In this document: positions 7,503 through 14,438 of the stretch, piece after piece | Position numbering within the stretch: the first letter of the stretch is position 1 | Layout: every line of letters starts with the position of its first letter | NCBI GenBank assembly: GCA_903895595.1 | Contig: CAITUP010000152.1 | Coordinates: forward strand, 1 to 37,404 | Reading direction: 5' to 3' | DNA: 37,404 nt | Source: an uncultured Acetobacteraceae bacterium | GTDB lineage: Bacteria > Pseudomonadota > Alphaproteobacteria > Acetobacterales > Acetobacteraceae | Position numbers and translations under genes: made by a program | Notes under the pieces: generated by a model | What the model saw: only the letters and a program-made list of their open reading frames with translations | Databases searched by the model: none | Told to the model about the DNA's origin: nothing

Positions 7503-9609
7503 TGCCGGTGACGACCGTGGCCGGATCGCCGCGCAGGACTTCCGGGGATTCGCCTTGACGGAAGCGGATGTCGTAGCGGTTCGCGCCGCAACGCAGATCG
7601 CGCAAAGTTACTTCCGGCAGCCAATCCGGCAGCGCCGGATCGACATACAGAAGATTGTTCGGCGCGTCCGGCGCGATCCCCAGCATTGCCTGCAACAGCG
7701 CGAAGGCCGACCCGGCGGCCCAGGCCTGCGGCACGTTCGCGCCGGCGTAGCGGACGGGAAAGCTCAGCCGGTCCCGCGTCAGCCCGGCGTAGAGTTCCGG
7801 TATCTGGAAGGATACGAAATAGCTTGCCGCATCGGTCACGGCATGCGCGATCGTCGCGGCCTCGGCCGCGAAGCCGTAGCGGCGCATCCCCAGTGCGATC
7901 AGGCTGTTGTCGTGCGGCCAGACCGATCCGTTCTGGTAGGAATACGGATTGTAGCAGACGTGCCGGCTGGACAGCGTCCGAATCCCCCAGCCGCCGAACA
8001 TGTCCGCCTGCATCAGGCGTTTCACCACCCGAGCGGCTCGGTCGCGCGGCACGATCCCGGACCACAGCAAGTGGCCGGGGTTGGAGGCGACGGAGAACAC
8101 CGGGCGCTTATCGCCATCCAACGTCAGCGCGTAAAATCCCTCGGTTTCATTCCAGAACGTTGCGTTGAACTTTTCGAACAGCGCCGCGGCCTTGGCCCGC
8201 AGCGCCGCCGCTTTGTCGGGTTGCCGCAGAACGTCGAAAATCTCGGCCACGCGAATCCAGGCGTCGTAGACGTAGCCTTGTAACTCGCATAGCGCTTTCG
8301 GGCCTCGGACCGGGGTGCCGTCGGGGTGATTGATGGAATCCCCGGAGTCCTTCCATGCCATGTTCTCGTACCCGCCGGGGGCGCGCGCCTGGTATTCCTG
8401 GAATCCGTCGCCGTCGCGGTCGCCATCGGTATCGATCCAGGCCAGCGCCCTTTCCGCGTGATCCAGATGCCGGTCCAGCAGTGCGGCATCGCCCGTCGCC
8501 TTCCAGGCCTCATGCAGCGCGATCAGGAACAATGGCGTCGCATCGGCGGTGCCGTAGTACGGCGTATGCGGCACCAGTTTGAAATGCGCCATTTCGCCGT
8601 AGCGCAACTCATGCATGATTTTGCCGGGTTCGGCATCGCGCCGGTCGTCGTATTCGCTCGCCTGCCACTGCCCCAGCACGGCCAGACTGCCCAGCGCGAA
8701 ATCGGGGTAGAGGCTCATGGCCTGGAGGGACACGATCAAGCTGTCCCGTCCGAACGGCGCCACGAACCAGGGCAGCCCAGCCGCCGGCATCGTCACCGCC
8801 GCGCCGTCCACCGTCATCGGCAGGCGCAGCGCCGCGAGGTCGTCCGACGCCTGGCCGCAGAACTGCTGGAACGCGGCGTTAGGGGTCGCGATCTTCAGCA
8901 CCGCATCCCGCCACGCCGGCGCGCTGTCTGTCGGTTCGGCGCAGCCAAGGGGACCGGTGAGAGTTTCGTCCCCATCGGTCAAATCGTAGCGCAGGCAGGC
9001 GTGCCAGGACTCGCCTGGGTGCAGTGCGATGGCGAATGTCAGCGTTATCGTGCGCTCGTCATGGTCAGGCCCGATCATGACGCGGGGTGGGGGGCCTTCC
9101 GCCTCAACCGAAATTCCCAGCCCGCGCCGGAAATCCCGGTTGCGGTAGTCCGCCGTAAGCGTGTTGGGCGCCCATGTTGTCGTAACGGTTCCGCGATTCG
9201 GCGTCCGCCGGGCTTTGACATCGAACAGATCGGCGAAATCGGTCTGTATCTGGATCCGCAACACAAAGGCGACCGGCTTACCGCCGTGGTTGGTGATATC
9301 CAAGTCCTCATGCATGCCCCCCGCGATCTCGCGGCTCAGCACGAAGGCCAGCGTCCCGCGCTTGATGTCCGAGACCGCGGGATTGGTCATGAACACACGC
9401 GCCAAGTCGTAGCCGATCGCGCCGCCGGACAGCAGGTCCCAGGCCACCCCGTCGATCGAGGCGTTCCAGGCGCCGATGACGCGGGTGTCGCGGAAGAACA
9501 GCCCGTGCTGGTCGTCGCCCGCGATCTGCCCATCGGGATCGCACACCAGCACGGTCATCGCCTGATGGATGGCGATGCGCGGCGGGCCGACCTGCACTTT
9601 GAACGACAT
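7477..9609 (-). CDS. Amylo-alpha-1,6-glucosidase / glycogen-debranching-type enzyme
   Basis: The 710-residue protein starts with the N-terminal beta domain of bacterial debranching enzymes (about 15-230; landmarks DDQHGLFFRDTRVIGAW and GLGISVEAEG). The (alpha/alpha)6 glucosidase domain follows, with PWFVAPFGRDSLIVSLQAM near 290, HELRYGEMAHFK, the HTPYYGTADATPLFLIALHE strand region, and AWKDSGDSINHPDG followed by ALCELQGYVYDA, which holds likely acidic active-site residues. The expected role is hydrolysis of alpha-1,6 branch points or of related glucosides in the cytoplasm. It is not next to other glycogen genes. Its start (ATG 9609) is 88 bp from the divergent enolase-superfamily gene. A REP-like palindrome lies inside the frame at 9057-9082. 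Confidence 0.88.
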   Translation of the reverse strand: MSFKVQVGPPRIAIHQAMTVLVCDPDGQIAGDDQHGLFFRDTRVIGAWNASIDGVAWDLLSGGAIGYDLARVFMTNPAVSDIKRGTLAFVLSREIAGGMHEDLDITNHGGKPVAFVLRIQIQTDFADLFDVKARRTPNRGTVTTTWAPNTLTADYRNRDFRRGLGISVEAEGPPPRVMIGPDHDERTITLTFAIALHPGESWHACLRYDLTDGDETLTGPLGCAEPTDSAPAWRDAVLKIATPNAAFQQFCGQASDDLAALRLPMTVDGAAVTMPAAGLPWFVAPFGRDSLIVSLQAMSLYPDFALGSLAVLGQWQASEYDDRRDAEPGKIMHELRYGEMAHFKLVPHTPYYGTADATPLFLIALHEAWKATGDAALLDRHLDHAERALAWIDTDGDRDGDGFQEYQARAPGGYENMAWKDSGDSINHPDGTPVRGPKALCELQGYVYDAWIRVAEIFDVLRQPDKAAALRAKAAALFEKFNATFWNETEGFYALTLDGDKRPVFSVASNPGHLLWSGIVPRDRAARVVKRLMQADMFGGWGIRTLSSRHVCYNPYSYQNGSVWPHDNSLIALGMRRYGFAAEAATIAHAVTDAASYFVSFQIPELYAGLTRDRLSFPVRYAGANVPQAWAAGSAFALLQAMLGIAPDAPNNLLYVDPALPDWLPEVTLRDLRCGANRYDIRFRQGESPEVLRGDPATVVTGIRPGAAPR
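9057..9082. repeat. REP-like palindrome inside the debranching-enzyme gene
   Basis: Ten bases at each end are complementary with one mismatch (CGTCATGGTC against GATCATGACG) around a 6-base centre. The sequence resembles the arms of the intergenic repeats at 16122 and 22195. It is read in frame as VMIGPDHD in the N-terminal domain. It could be a fixed insertion or chance. Confidence 0.4.
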
Positions 9610-9697
9610 GGCGGAGACTCCCGGCTTGTTGCCGGACAGTTTGCCCGTTGGCGCCGCTGGCCGCTATCCTGCGTGTTGTAACGGGAGACCCAACGCC

Positions 9698-10795
9698 ATG
9701 AAAATCACCAGCGTCCACGCCGCCACCCTCGCCATCCCCGAGGACGACCCCCTCGCGAACATGCCCGAGGAAGTCGGCCGCACCCGCCCCGTCGTCATCC
9801 TGCGCATCCGCACGGATAATGGGATCGAGGGCATCGGCCTCACGTTCTACGCCGGCAAGATGACCGGCAGCCTGCGCGTCGCGGTGGAGGAACTCGCTGC
9901 CCTGACCGTCGGCGAGGACCCGCTGTGCATCGAGCACATCGTCCGCAAGCTCCGCGCCGCCGCCGGCGACAATTGCGGGCCGGGCGGGATTTTCGACCTC
10001 GCGCTGTCCGCCATCGACATCGCGCTGTGGGACATCAAGGGTAAGTTCCTGGAACAGCCGTTGTGGAAACTGCTCGGCGGGTTCCGTGACAAGGTGCCGA
10101 CCTATGCTTCGGGGTCGCTGCGCCGCGGGCTGACCGACAATCAGGCGCAGCGCGCCGCGCAAATCCTGGTGCAGAAGGGTTTTCGCGAAATGAAGACCCA
10201 GATGGCGCTGCCCGGCGATCCCACGCCGGCCGAGGAATGCCGCCGCGTCCGCGTGGTGCGCGAAGCCATCGGGCCGGACATCAAGCTGATGTGCGACATC
10301 AACCAGCGCTGGCGCCCCGAGCAGGCGATCGATATCGGGAGCAGGGTGGAGGATGTCGGGCTGTTCTGGCTGGAAGACGTGACGACGGCGAACGATTACC
10401 AGGGCCTCGCCCGCGTCACCGCCGCGCTGAAAACCCCGATCGCGGGCGGCGAATATCTGTACGGTATCGCGCCGTTCCGGCAGATGATCGAGCATCACTC
10501 GGTCGATATCATCATGGTCGATATCATCCGCGCCGGCGGGGTTACCCAGTGGATGAAGATCGCGGGGATGGCGGAGGCGTTTAATTTGCCGATCGTCAGC
10601 CACGTGATGCCGGAAATCCTGTGCCATTTGATCGCGGCATGCCCGAATGGGCTGACGGTGGAATATATGCCGTGGATGCTGGCGTTGTACGAGGAAACGC
10701 CGGCGATCGAGGACGGGATGCTGATCCTGCCGAACAAGCCGGGTTTGGGGTTGAAGTTCGATGAGGCGGCGGTGAAGGCGTTTACTGTTTCCTGA
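9698..10795 (+). CDS. Mandelate racemase/muconate lactonizing (enolase superfamily) enzyme
   Basis: The 365-residue protein has the alpha+beta cap and barrel of the superfamily. Metal ligands are visible: Asp200 (LMCDINQRW), Glu226 (FWLEDV) and Glu252 (AGGEYLYG). Asp275 (IIMVDIIRAGG) and His302 (PIVSHVMPE) would form the general-base dyad of the mandelate racemase subgroup. The usual Lys-x-Lys on strand 2 reads Lys166-Thr-Gln168, so the second lysine is missing. This may mean that one-sided proton abstraction by His302 dominates. The expected reaction is dehydration or epimerisation of a sugar acid, with unknown substrate. ATG 9698 has GGGAG upstream. An in-frame start further left at 9569 would lie in the divergent gene and is rejected. 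A strong hairpin lies 28 bases after the stop. Confidence 0.88.
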   Translation: MKITSVHAATLAIPEDDPLANMPEEVGRTRPVVILRIRTDNGIEGIGLTFYAGKMTGSLRVAVEELAALTVGEDPLCIEHIVRKLRAAAGDNCGPGGIFDLALSAIDIALWDIKGKFLEQPLWKLLGGFRDKVPTYASGSLRRGLTDNQAQRAAQILVQKGFREMKTQMALPGDPTPAEECRRVRVVREAIGPDIKLMCDINQRWRPEQAIDIGSRVEDVGLFWLEDVTTANDYQGLARVTAALKTPIAGGEYLYGIAPFRQMIEHHSVDIIMVDIIRAGGVTQWMKIAGMAEAFNLPIVSHVMPEILCHLIAACPNGLTVEYMPWMLALYEETPAIEDGMLILPNKPGLGLKFDEAAVKAFTVS

Positions 10796-10823
10796 TCGCC
10801 TCCGCTTTACTTGCGCGGTGTTG

Positions 10824-10851
10824 AACGGGAAAGGCTACTGTCTTTCCCGTT
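10824..10851 (+). terminator. Terminator-like hairpin after the MR/MLE gene
   Basis: AACGGGAAAG (10824-10833) and CTTTCCCGTT (10842-10851) are perfect complements around an 8-base loop, 28 bases after the stop codon. The run of U expected for a classical intrinsic terminator is missing (the next bases are CCCTCC). Confidence 0.6.
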
Positions 10852-10871
10852 CCCTCCGATGGGTATCGATG

Positions 10872-10887
10872 CTATAGATATCGATAG
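10872..10887. promoter_or_regulatory. Near-palindromic operator candidate before the antitoxin remnant
   Basis: CTATAGATATCGATAG is a 16-bp inverted repeat with one mismatched pair, 17 bases before the remnant's ATG. Ribbon-helix-helix antitoxins commonly bind such sites and repress themselves. A related string, GATGCTATAGATGTCG, occurs before the NYN gene around 2277-2292, so the shared TATAGAT may instead be a -10 box. Confidence 0.4.
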
Positions 10888-10904
10888 TAACTCAAGGTCG
10901 CCCG

Positions 10905-11057
10905 ATGGCAACCGAACAACTCCTCCTCCGCCTGCCGGATGATCTGGTGCAACGCTTCAAGCGCACCGTGCCCGCGCGCGCGCGCAGCGCGTACGTGCGC
11001 GCTTTGCTGGCCTGCGTCAGCATGACGAGTTGGCACGGACAGGTGTGTCAATGGTGA
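10905..11057 (+). pseudogene. Truncated ribbon-helix-helix antitoxin
   Basis: The frame begins MATEQLLLRLPDDLVQRF and continues through RTVPARARSAYVRALL, which fits the DNA-binding half of a CopG/RHH-type antitoxin. A strand with alternating residues is followed by the two helices. AAGGT precedes ATG 10905. Right after LL the sequence enters repeat copy A (from 11015), and translation ends at 11055-11057 with a meaningless tail. The toxin-binding half is missing, and no toxin gene follows. I infer that insertion or rearrangement involving the repeat cut the gene. The remaining 50-residue product could in principle still bind DNA. Confidence 0.65.
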
Positions 11058-11072
11058 GGGCGGCTGGTATAA
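11015..11072 (+). repeat. Interspersed 58-bp repeat, copy A
   Basis: It starts CGTCAGCATGACGA and ends GTGTCAATGG...GCTGGTATAA. By manual alignment 47 of 58 positions match copy B without gaps. It forms the 3' part of the truncated antitoxin frame. Confidence 0.75.
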
Positions 11073-11243
11073 CGTTCGGGTGGCATTATTGATTTGAAAC
11101 CTGAATTTGTTACTGGACAATCAAAAGCGAGCGGTCACTCCGCAGCGTGTTGCGGTGGCTGTTCGTCCTGGCACTTGATCCAATTTAGCATCAACGCGCC
11201 CTGATTGTCGCGTGCCCACGCCAGCACGCGCCGACGATTCGGC

Positions 11244-11301
11244 CGTCGGCATGACGATTTACCACGCGCCGATGTGTCAATGGTTAGGTCTGCTGGTATA
11301 A
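11244..11301 (+). repeat. Interspersed 58-bp repeat, copy B
   Basis: It starts CGTCGGCATGACGA and ends GTGTCAATGGTTAGG...GCTGGTATAA. It has the same length and orientation as copy A. Related copies form the composite element at 30085-30266. Confidence 0.75.
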
Positions 11302-11374
11302 AACATCACGATTTCCAGGCCGTCCACGATGGCGATCGTCGGCATGGCCCACTCCACTGGATCGGGAACCGTGC

Positions 11375-11400
11375 GCGCCGTACATGACCCTGTACGGCGC
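11375..11400 (-). terminator. Strong hairpin behind the GlcG/HbpS gene
   Basis: GCGCCGTACA and TGTACGGCGC are perfect 10-base complements around a 6-base loop, 15 bases beyond the stop of the minus-strand gene. There is no T run behind it on that strand, so it may act as an mRNA end stabiliser rather than a true terminator. Confidence 0.6.
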
Positions 11401-11415
11401 CAGATGGAAAAACCC

Positions 11416-11847
11416 TTACGTCGGATCGGCCTTCAACCCAGCCGCCTCCAACCCCGCCCGAGCGGCCAGATCGTCATTATCCGACGAATCCCCCGTCGTG
11501 CCGATGCACCCGATAATGCTGTTGTCCGAACCCCGGATCAGCACGCCGCCGGCCACCGGGATCATCGACCCACCGATCGCCCCGTTCACCGCGCCGATGA
11601 AATGCGGCCGCTCCACCGCGCGCACGCCCAGCGTCTTCGACCCGACGCCCATCGCCAGAGCGCCGTACGCCTTCCCGATCGCGATATCCGCCCGTCGCAG
11701 CGCCGTGCCGTCCTCCGCCGCGTAGGCCTTCAGCACGCCGCGCGCATCCAGCACGCACACCGCCATCGGATTGAATTTCTTCGCGCGCGAAAACGCCAGC
11801 GCGGCGCTCACGGCGGTTTGGGCCTTGGCCAGTGTCAGTTCGGTCAT
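11416..11847 (-). CDS. GlcG/HbpS family protein
   Basis: The 143-residue protein shows the family pattern: LTLAKAQTAVSAALAFSRA, then MAVCVLDARGVLKAYAAEDG, ADIAIGKAYGALAMG, and a Gly-rich C-terminal part (PVAGGVLIRG, IIGCIGTTGD). Family members include the glycolate-operon protein GlcG and the haem-binding HbpS; many are encoded beside oxidoreductases and their role is unclear. No export signal is present, so it should be cytoplasmic. It is the last gene of a minus-strand operon, 24 bases behind the flavoprotein gene, and may serve that enzyme. Confidence 0.88.
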   Translation of the reverse strand: MTELTLAKAQTAVSAALAFSRAKKFNPMAVCVLDARGVLKAYAAEDGTALRRADIAIGKAYGALAMGVGSKTLGVRAVERPHFIGAVNGAIGGSMIPVAGGVLIRGSDNSIIGCIGTTGDSSDNDDLAARAGLEAAGLKADPT

Positions 11848-11871
11848 CGTATCGTCTCCGTTGGTGAAGTG

Positions 11872-13053
11872 TTACAGGAATGTGCCGTCCGGGTCACCGT
11901 TGAACATCGTGCGGCCCACCGCCTCGAAATGCGAGTCCCGAGACTGTATCTGCTGCGACAGCGTGTGCATATCGCGGAACCGCCGCTCGAACGGCGTGCC
12001 CTTGAAAATCGCCGAGGTCCCGGCGGCCTTGTAAACGTAATCCGCGATTTCGATGGCGACCCCGATTCCGTGCGCGCAGGCCAGCCGCAGCGCCACCCGA
12101 TCCTCCGACCCCACCGGTTCCACATCGTCCGCTCGGTCGTATATATCGCGCAACGTTTCGACCATATAGGACCGCGCCGAACCCAAATTCGCCTCTCTGT
12201 GCGCATACGCCGATTGCACCACCGCGTTGTCGGCCAGCCGCACCAGCCCGCGCGGCGTCTTCTCCCGTGCCAGATCCGCGAACGCATCCAGCATGGCCCG
12301 AGCAATGCCGAACGCGACGCCCACCACGCCGACGGCGTAAAGGCCCGGCATGGTGAACGCATACAACGGCCCGGTATCGCGCCGCAGCGTCGGGTCCTCG
12401 CGTGTGCCGGAGAATTCTTCCGGCACGAAGAGATCGCGCAGCCGGTAGCCTTCGGACGCCGTGCCGCGCATGCCCAGCGTGTTCCAATCCTCGATGTGCT
12501 CGGCGTGATGGGCGGGATACAACAGAGTCCGCGTCGTCGGCCGACCGAAACGGTTCAGCCGCAGGGAACCATCCGGCTCCACCACGTGCGCATGCGCGCC
12601 CATCCACGTCGCCTGCCTACAGCCGCTGGCGAAATACCATTCGCCGGTGATCCGGTAGCCGCCCGGCACGGCAACCGCCTTGTGCTCGTTCGGCGGCCCC
12701 CAGGCGATCACGGCGCGCGGATCGGCATAGATCGTGCGCGCCGATTCCAGCGGAATGAACGGCGCGATCAAGGCCGCGCTGTTGGCGACGAACAGGTTCC
12801 AGCCCAACGAGCCGTCGAAGCGGCTGATTTCCTCGATGGCGCGCATGTAGACCCACGGCTCCACCTGATCTCCGCCGACCGATCGCGGCAGCAGCATCCG
12901 CGGCATCCGAGCAGCCACGACCTGAGACCACAGGGGTTCCGGAATGGTCTGCGTCCGCTCGATCTCATCACCCGCCGCCGTTATCGCCGGCCCCAGCGCG
13001 CGGGCGCGGGCGATGGGATCGGAGGACAGGGTCTGCACGCTGGCATCGTTCAT
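11872..13053 (-). CDS. Acyl-CoA dehydrogenase-fold flavoprotein (HpaB/DszC-like monooxygenase)
   Basis: The 393-residue protein has the acyl-CoA dehydrogenase fold: an N-terminal helical part, EISRFDGSLGWNLFVANSA, a middle beta domain (GGYRITGEWYFASGC, then DWNTLGMRGTASEGY), and a C-terminal helical bundle. The W-x-x-SG and GMRGT-S patterns are those of group D flavin monooxygenases such as DszC, TdsC and HpaB-like proteins rather than true dehydrogenases. It would use reduced FMN or FAD from a separate reductase. An in-frame start exists at 13170 but would overlap the end of the HAD gene, and its extra residues look non-coding, so ATG 13053 is preferred. It is the middle gene of the HAD-flavoprotein-GlcG operon. 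The substrate is unknown. Confidence 0.85.
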   Translation of the reverse strand: MNDASVQTLSSDPIARARALGPAITAAGDEIERTQTIPEPLWSQVVAARMPRMLLPRSVGGDQVEPWVYMRAIEEISRFDGSLGWNLFVANSAALIAPFIPLESARTIYADPRAVIAWGPPNEHKAVAVPGGYRITGEWYFASGCRQATWMGAHAHVVEPDGSLRLNRFGRPTTRTLLYPAHHAEHIEDWNTLGMRGTASEGYRLRDLFVPEEFSGTREDPTLRRDTGPLYAFTMPGLYAVGVVGVAFGIARAMLDAFADLAREKTPRGLVRLADNAVVQSAYAHREANLGSARSYMVETLRDIYDRADDVEPVGSEDRVALRLACAHGIGVAIEIADYVYKAAGTSAIFKGTPFERRFRDMHTLSQQIQSRDSHFEAVGRTMFNGDPDGTFL

Positions 13054-13106
13054 GGGGGGCGTTCCGTCGTTCGTTCCCCCGATTGGGGCGCCGCTGGCGG
13101 AAACTG

Positions 13107-13790
13107 TCAACGGTGGGCGTGCAAAACCGCGTCCCGGACGCGATGCAGGTCCTCGGCGACGAAAGTGCACAAGGCCGCGATTTCCGGCGTCGCCGCCAGC
13201 AAATCCGGCACCATCACCGTCATCATCCCGGCCGTTGCAGCCGACCGCACCCCGTTATGCGAGTCCTCCAGCGCCAGACACAGCGCCGGCGCGACGCCTA
13301 GCCGAGCGGCGGCGGTCAAATAGGGGTCGGGTGCCGGCTTGCTGGCGGCGTAATCCCCCTGCGCGACCACGGTATGAAACCGGTGCGTCAACGCATGCGC
13401 CGTCAAATGCCCCCGCGCGGTTTCAGGCCGGGATGACGTCGCGATCGCCCGAGGCAACCCCAGCGCGTCCAACGTATCCAGCAACGCCATAGCCCCCGGC
13501 TTCAACGCCACCCCATCCGCACCGATCCGCAACGCATGCCGGTGCCAAGCCGCTCGGAAGTCATCCAGCGGGAAATCCGATCCTACGGCCTGAGTCAGCA
13601 CCGTCTGCACGGTCGGCCACGTGCCGCCGACGGTGCGCATGAACACCTCGGTCGTCAGCCCGTGCCCGCCCTCATCCGAGGCGGCGTGGAAGGCTTTCAG
13701 ATATAAAGCCTCGGTATCGAACAGCAGCCCGTCCATATCGAACACGACGGCGGCGGGGGGACGGGGGAGGATCATTTGCAACGCGGTCAT
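13107..13790 (-). CDS. HAD-superfamily hydrolase, beta-phosphoglucomutase-like
   Basis: The 227-residue protein carries motif I FDMDGLLFDTE with nucleophile Asp18 and Asp20, motif II in ATSSRPE, the Lys in SKPAPDPYL, and motif IV around LALEDSHNGVRSA. This is the subfamily IA arrangement of phosphatases and phosphomutases acting on small sugar phosphates or similar compounds. Length is normal. It heads a minus-strand operon, 53 bases before the flavoprotein gene. Only 42 bp separate its start from the divergent AbrB antitoxin gene, so the two promoters must overlap and the antitoxin may affect it. Confidence 0.88.
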   Translation of the reverse strand: MTALQMILPRPPAAVVFDMDGLLFDTEALYLKAFHAASDEGGHGLTTEVFMRTVGGTWPTVQTVLTQAVGSDFPLDDFRAAWHRHALRIGADGVALKPGAMALLDTLDALGLPRAIATSSRPETARGHLTAHALTHRFHTVVAQGDYAASKPAPDPYLTAAARLGVAPALCLALEDSHNGVRSAATAGMMTVMVPDLLAATPEIAALCTFVAEDLHRVRDAVLHAHR

Positions 13791-13832
13791 CGTGTCGTTA
13801 TAACCTCTGTAGCAACCAGAACGGTGTGGACC

Positions 13833-14057
13833 ATGAGCGCGCTGAAACTAACCCAAATCGGCAACTCCGTCGGCGTCATTCTGCCGAAGGAGCTGTTGGC
13901 CCGCCTTGGCGTGACGAAAGGCGATACACTCTACACCATCGACGCACCCGATGGCATCAAGCTTACGGTCTCCGATCCGGACTTCGAGGCGCAGATGGAA
14001 GTCGCCCGCGGCATGATGAAAAAGTGGCGCAACGTACTGCGCGAGCTGGCGAAATGA
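13833..14057 (+). CDS. AbrB/MazE-family antitoxin
   Basis: The 74-residue product starts MSALKLTQIGNSVGVILPKE, the swapped-hairpin DNA-binding fold of AbrB/MazE/SpoVT proteins, and ends with an Asp/Glu- and Met-rich helix that would bind the toxin. Its stop overlaps the toxin start (ATGA), so translation of the pair is coupled. ATG 13833 is chosen over an in-frame start at 13776 because the extra residues do not fit the fold and would lie in the HAD gene. Antitoxins of this type normally repress their own promoter, here in the 42-bp gap to the HAD gene. Confidence 0.9.
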   Translation: MSALKLTQIGNSVGVILPKELLARLGVTKGDTLYTIDAPDGIKLTVSDPDFEAQMEVARGMMKKWRNVLRELAK

Positions 14058-14437
14058 CGGTCTGGCTGCCGCGCCAGTTGATTCTGGCTATGCATGACGA
14101 ACAGCTCGCCGAACACGGCGGTGCCACGGGCCTTCGGGATGATGGACTGCTGGACAGTGCCCTGGCCCGCCCGCTCAACCGCGCCGGCTACGGAGAACCC
14201 GATGTCGCGGAACTCGGCGCCATCTACGCCATCGCCATCGCCCGAAACCATCCATTCATCGATGGGAACAAGCGAACGGCCTGGGGCGCTTTGGTCACGT
14301 TCCTCGCGCTGAACGGCGTGGCGTTCGATCCACCGGAAGCCGAGGCCGCCGTCACCATGTTCGATATGGCTGGCGGTGAACTGACCGACGACGAGTTCGT
14401 CGGTTGGGTGAAAAGCCACGCGGTGATTCCCGATTGA
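14054..14437 (+). CDS. doc: Doc-family (death-on-curing) toxin
   Basis: The 127-residue protein has the shortened Fic fold of Doc. The motif is HPFIDGNKRTA with His66, Lys73 and Arg74. Fic AMP-transferases have Gly where Lys is found here and a second Arg later. Doc proteins lack these and phosphorylate EF-Tu instead, as known for phage P1 Doc. The N-terminal segment LPRQLILAMHDEQLAEHGG and GLRDDGLLDSALARP fit the family. It forms a type II toxin-antitoxin pair with the AbrB-like protein. Its stop is 1 base away from the convergent permease gene's stop. Confidence 0.92.
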   Translation: MTVWLPRQLILAMHDEQLAEHGGATGLRDDGLLDSALARPLNRAGYGEPDVAELGAIYAIAIARNHPFIDGNKRTAWGALVTFLALNGVAFDPPEAEAAVTMFDMAGGELTDDEFVGWVKSHAVIPD

Positions 14438-14438
14438 A

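Larger units (their letters stand above)
10796..11415. other. Gene-poor interval with antitoxin remnant and repeats
   Basis: This 620-bp stretch contains no intact gene. From left to right it holds a terminator-like hairpin, a 16-bp near-palindrome, the beginning of a ribbon-helix-helix antitoxin gene, two direct copies of a 58-bp repeat about 170 bp apart, and a strong hairpin behind the GlcG-family gene. Between the two repeats I see nothing further. Confidence 0.7.

Noticed and set aside
8326-9681. 451-codon open frame on the plus strand
   Set aside because: It is antisense to the debranching-enzyme gene, rich in Arg, His and Gln, with no domain; a by-product of high GC.
764-13053. DszA-like and DszC-like enzymes as a desulfurisation pathway
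   Set aside because: They are 10 kb apart in different operons with no reductase or desulfinase, and both families act on many substrates.
11329-13323. 664-codon open frame on the plus strand
   Set aside because: It lies antisense across the GlcG, flavoprotein and HAD genes, has the Arg/His-rich composition of a shadow frame and no recognisable motif.
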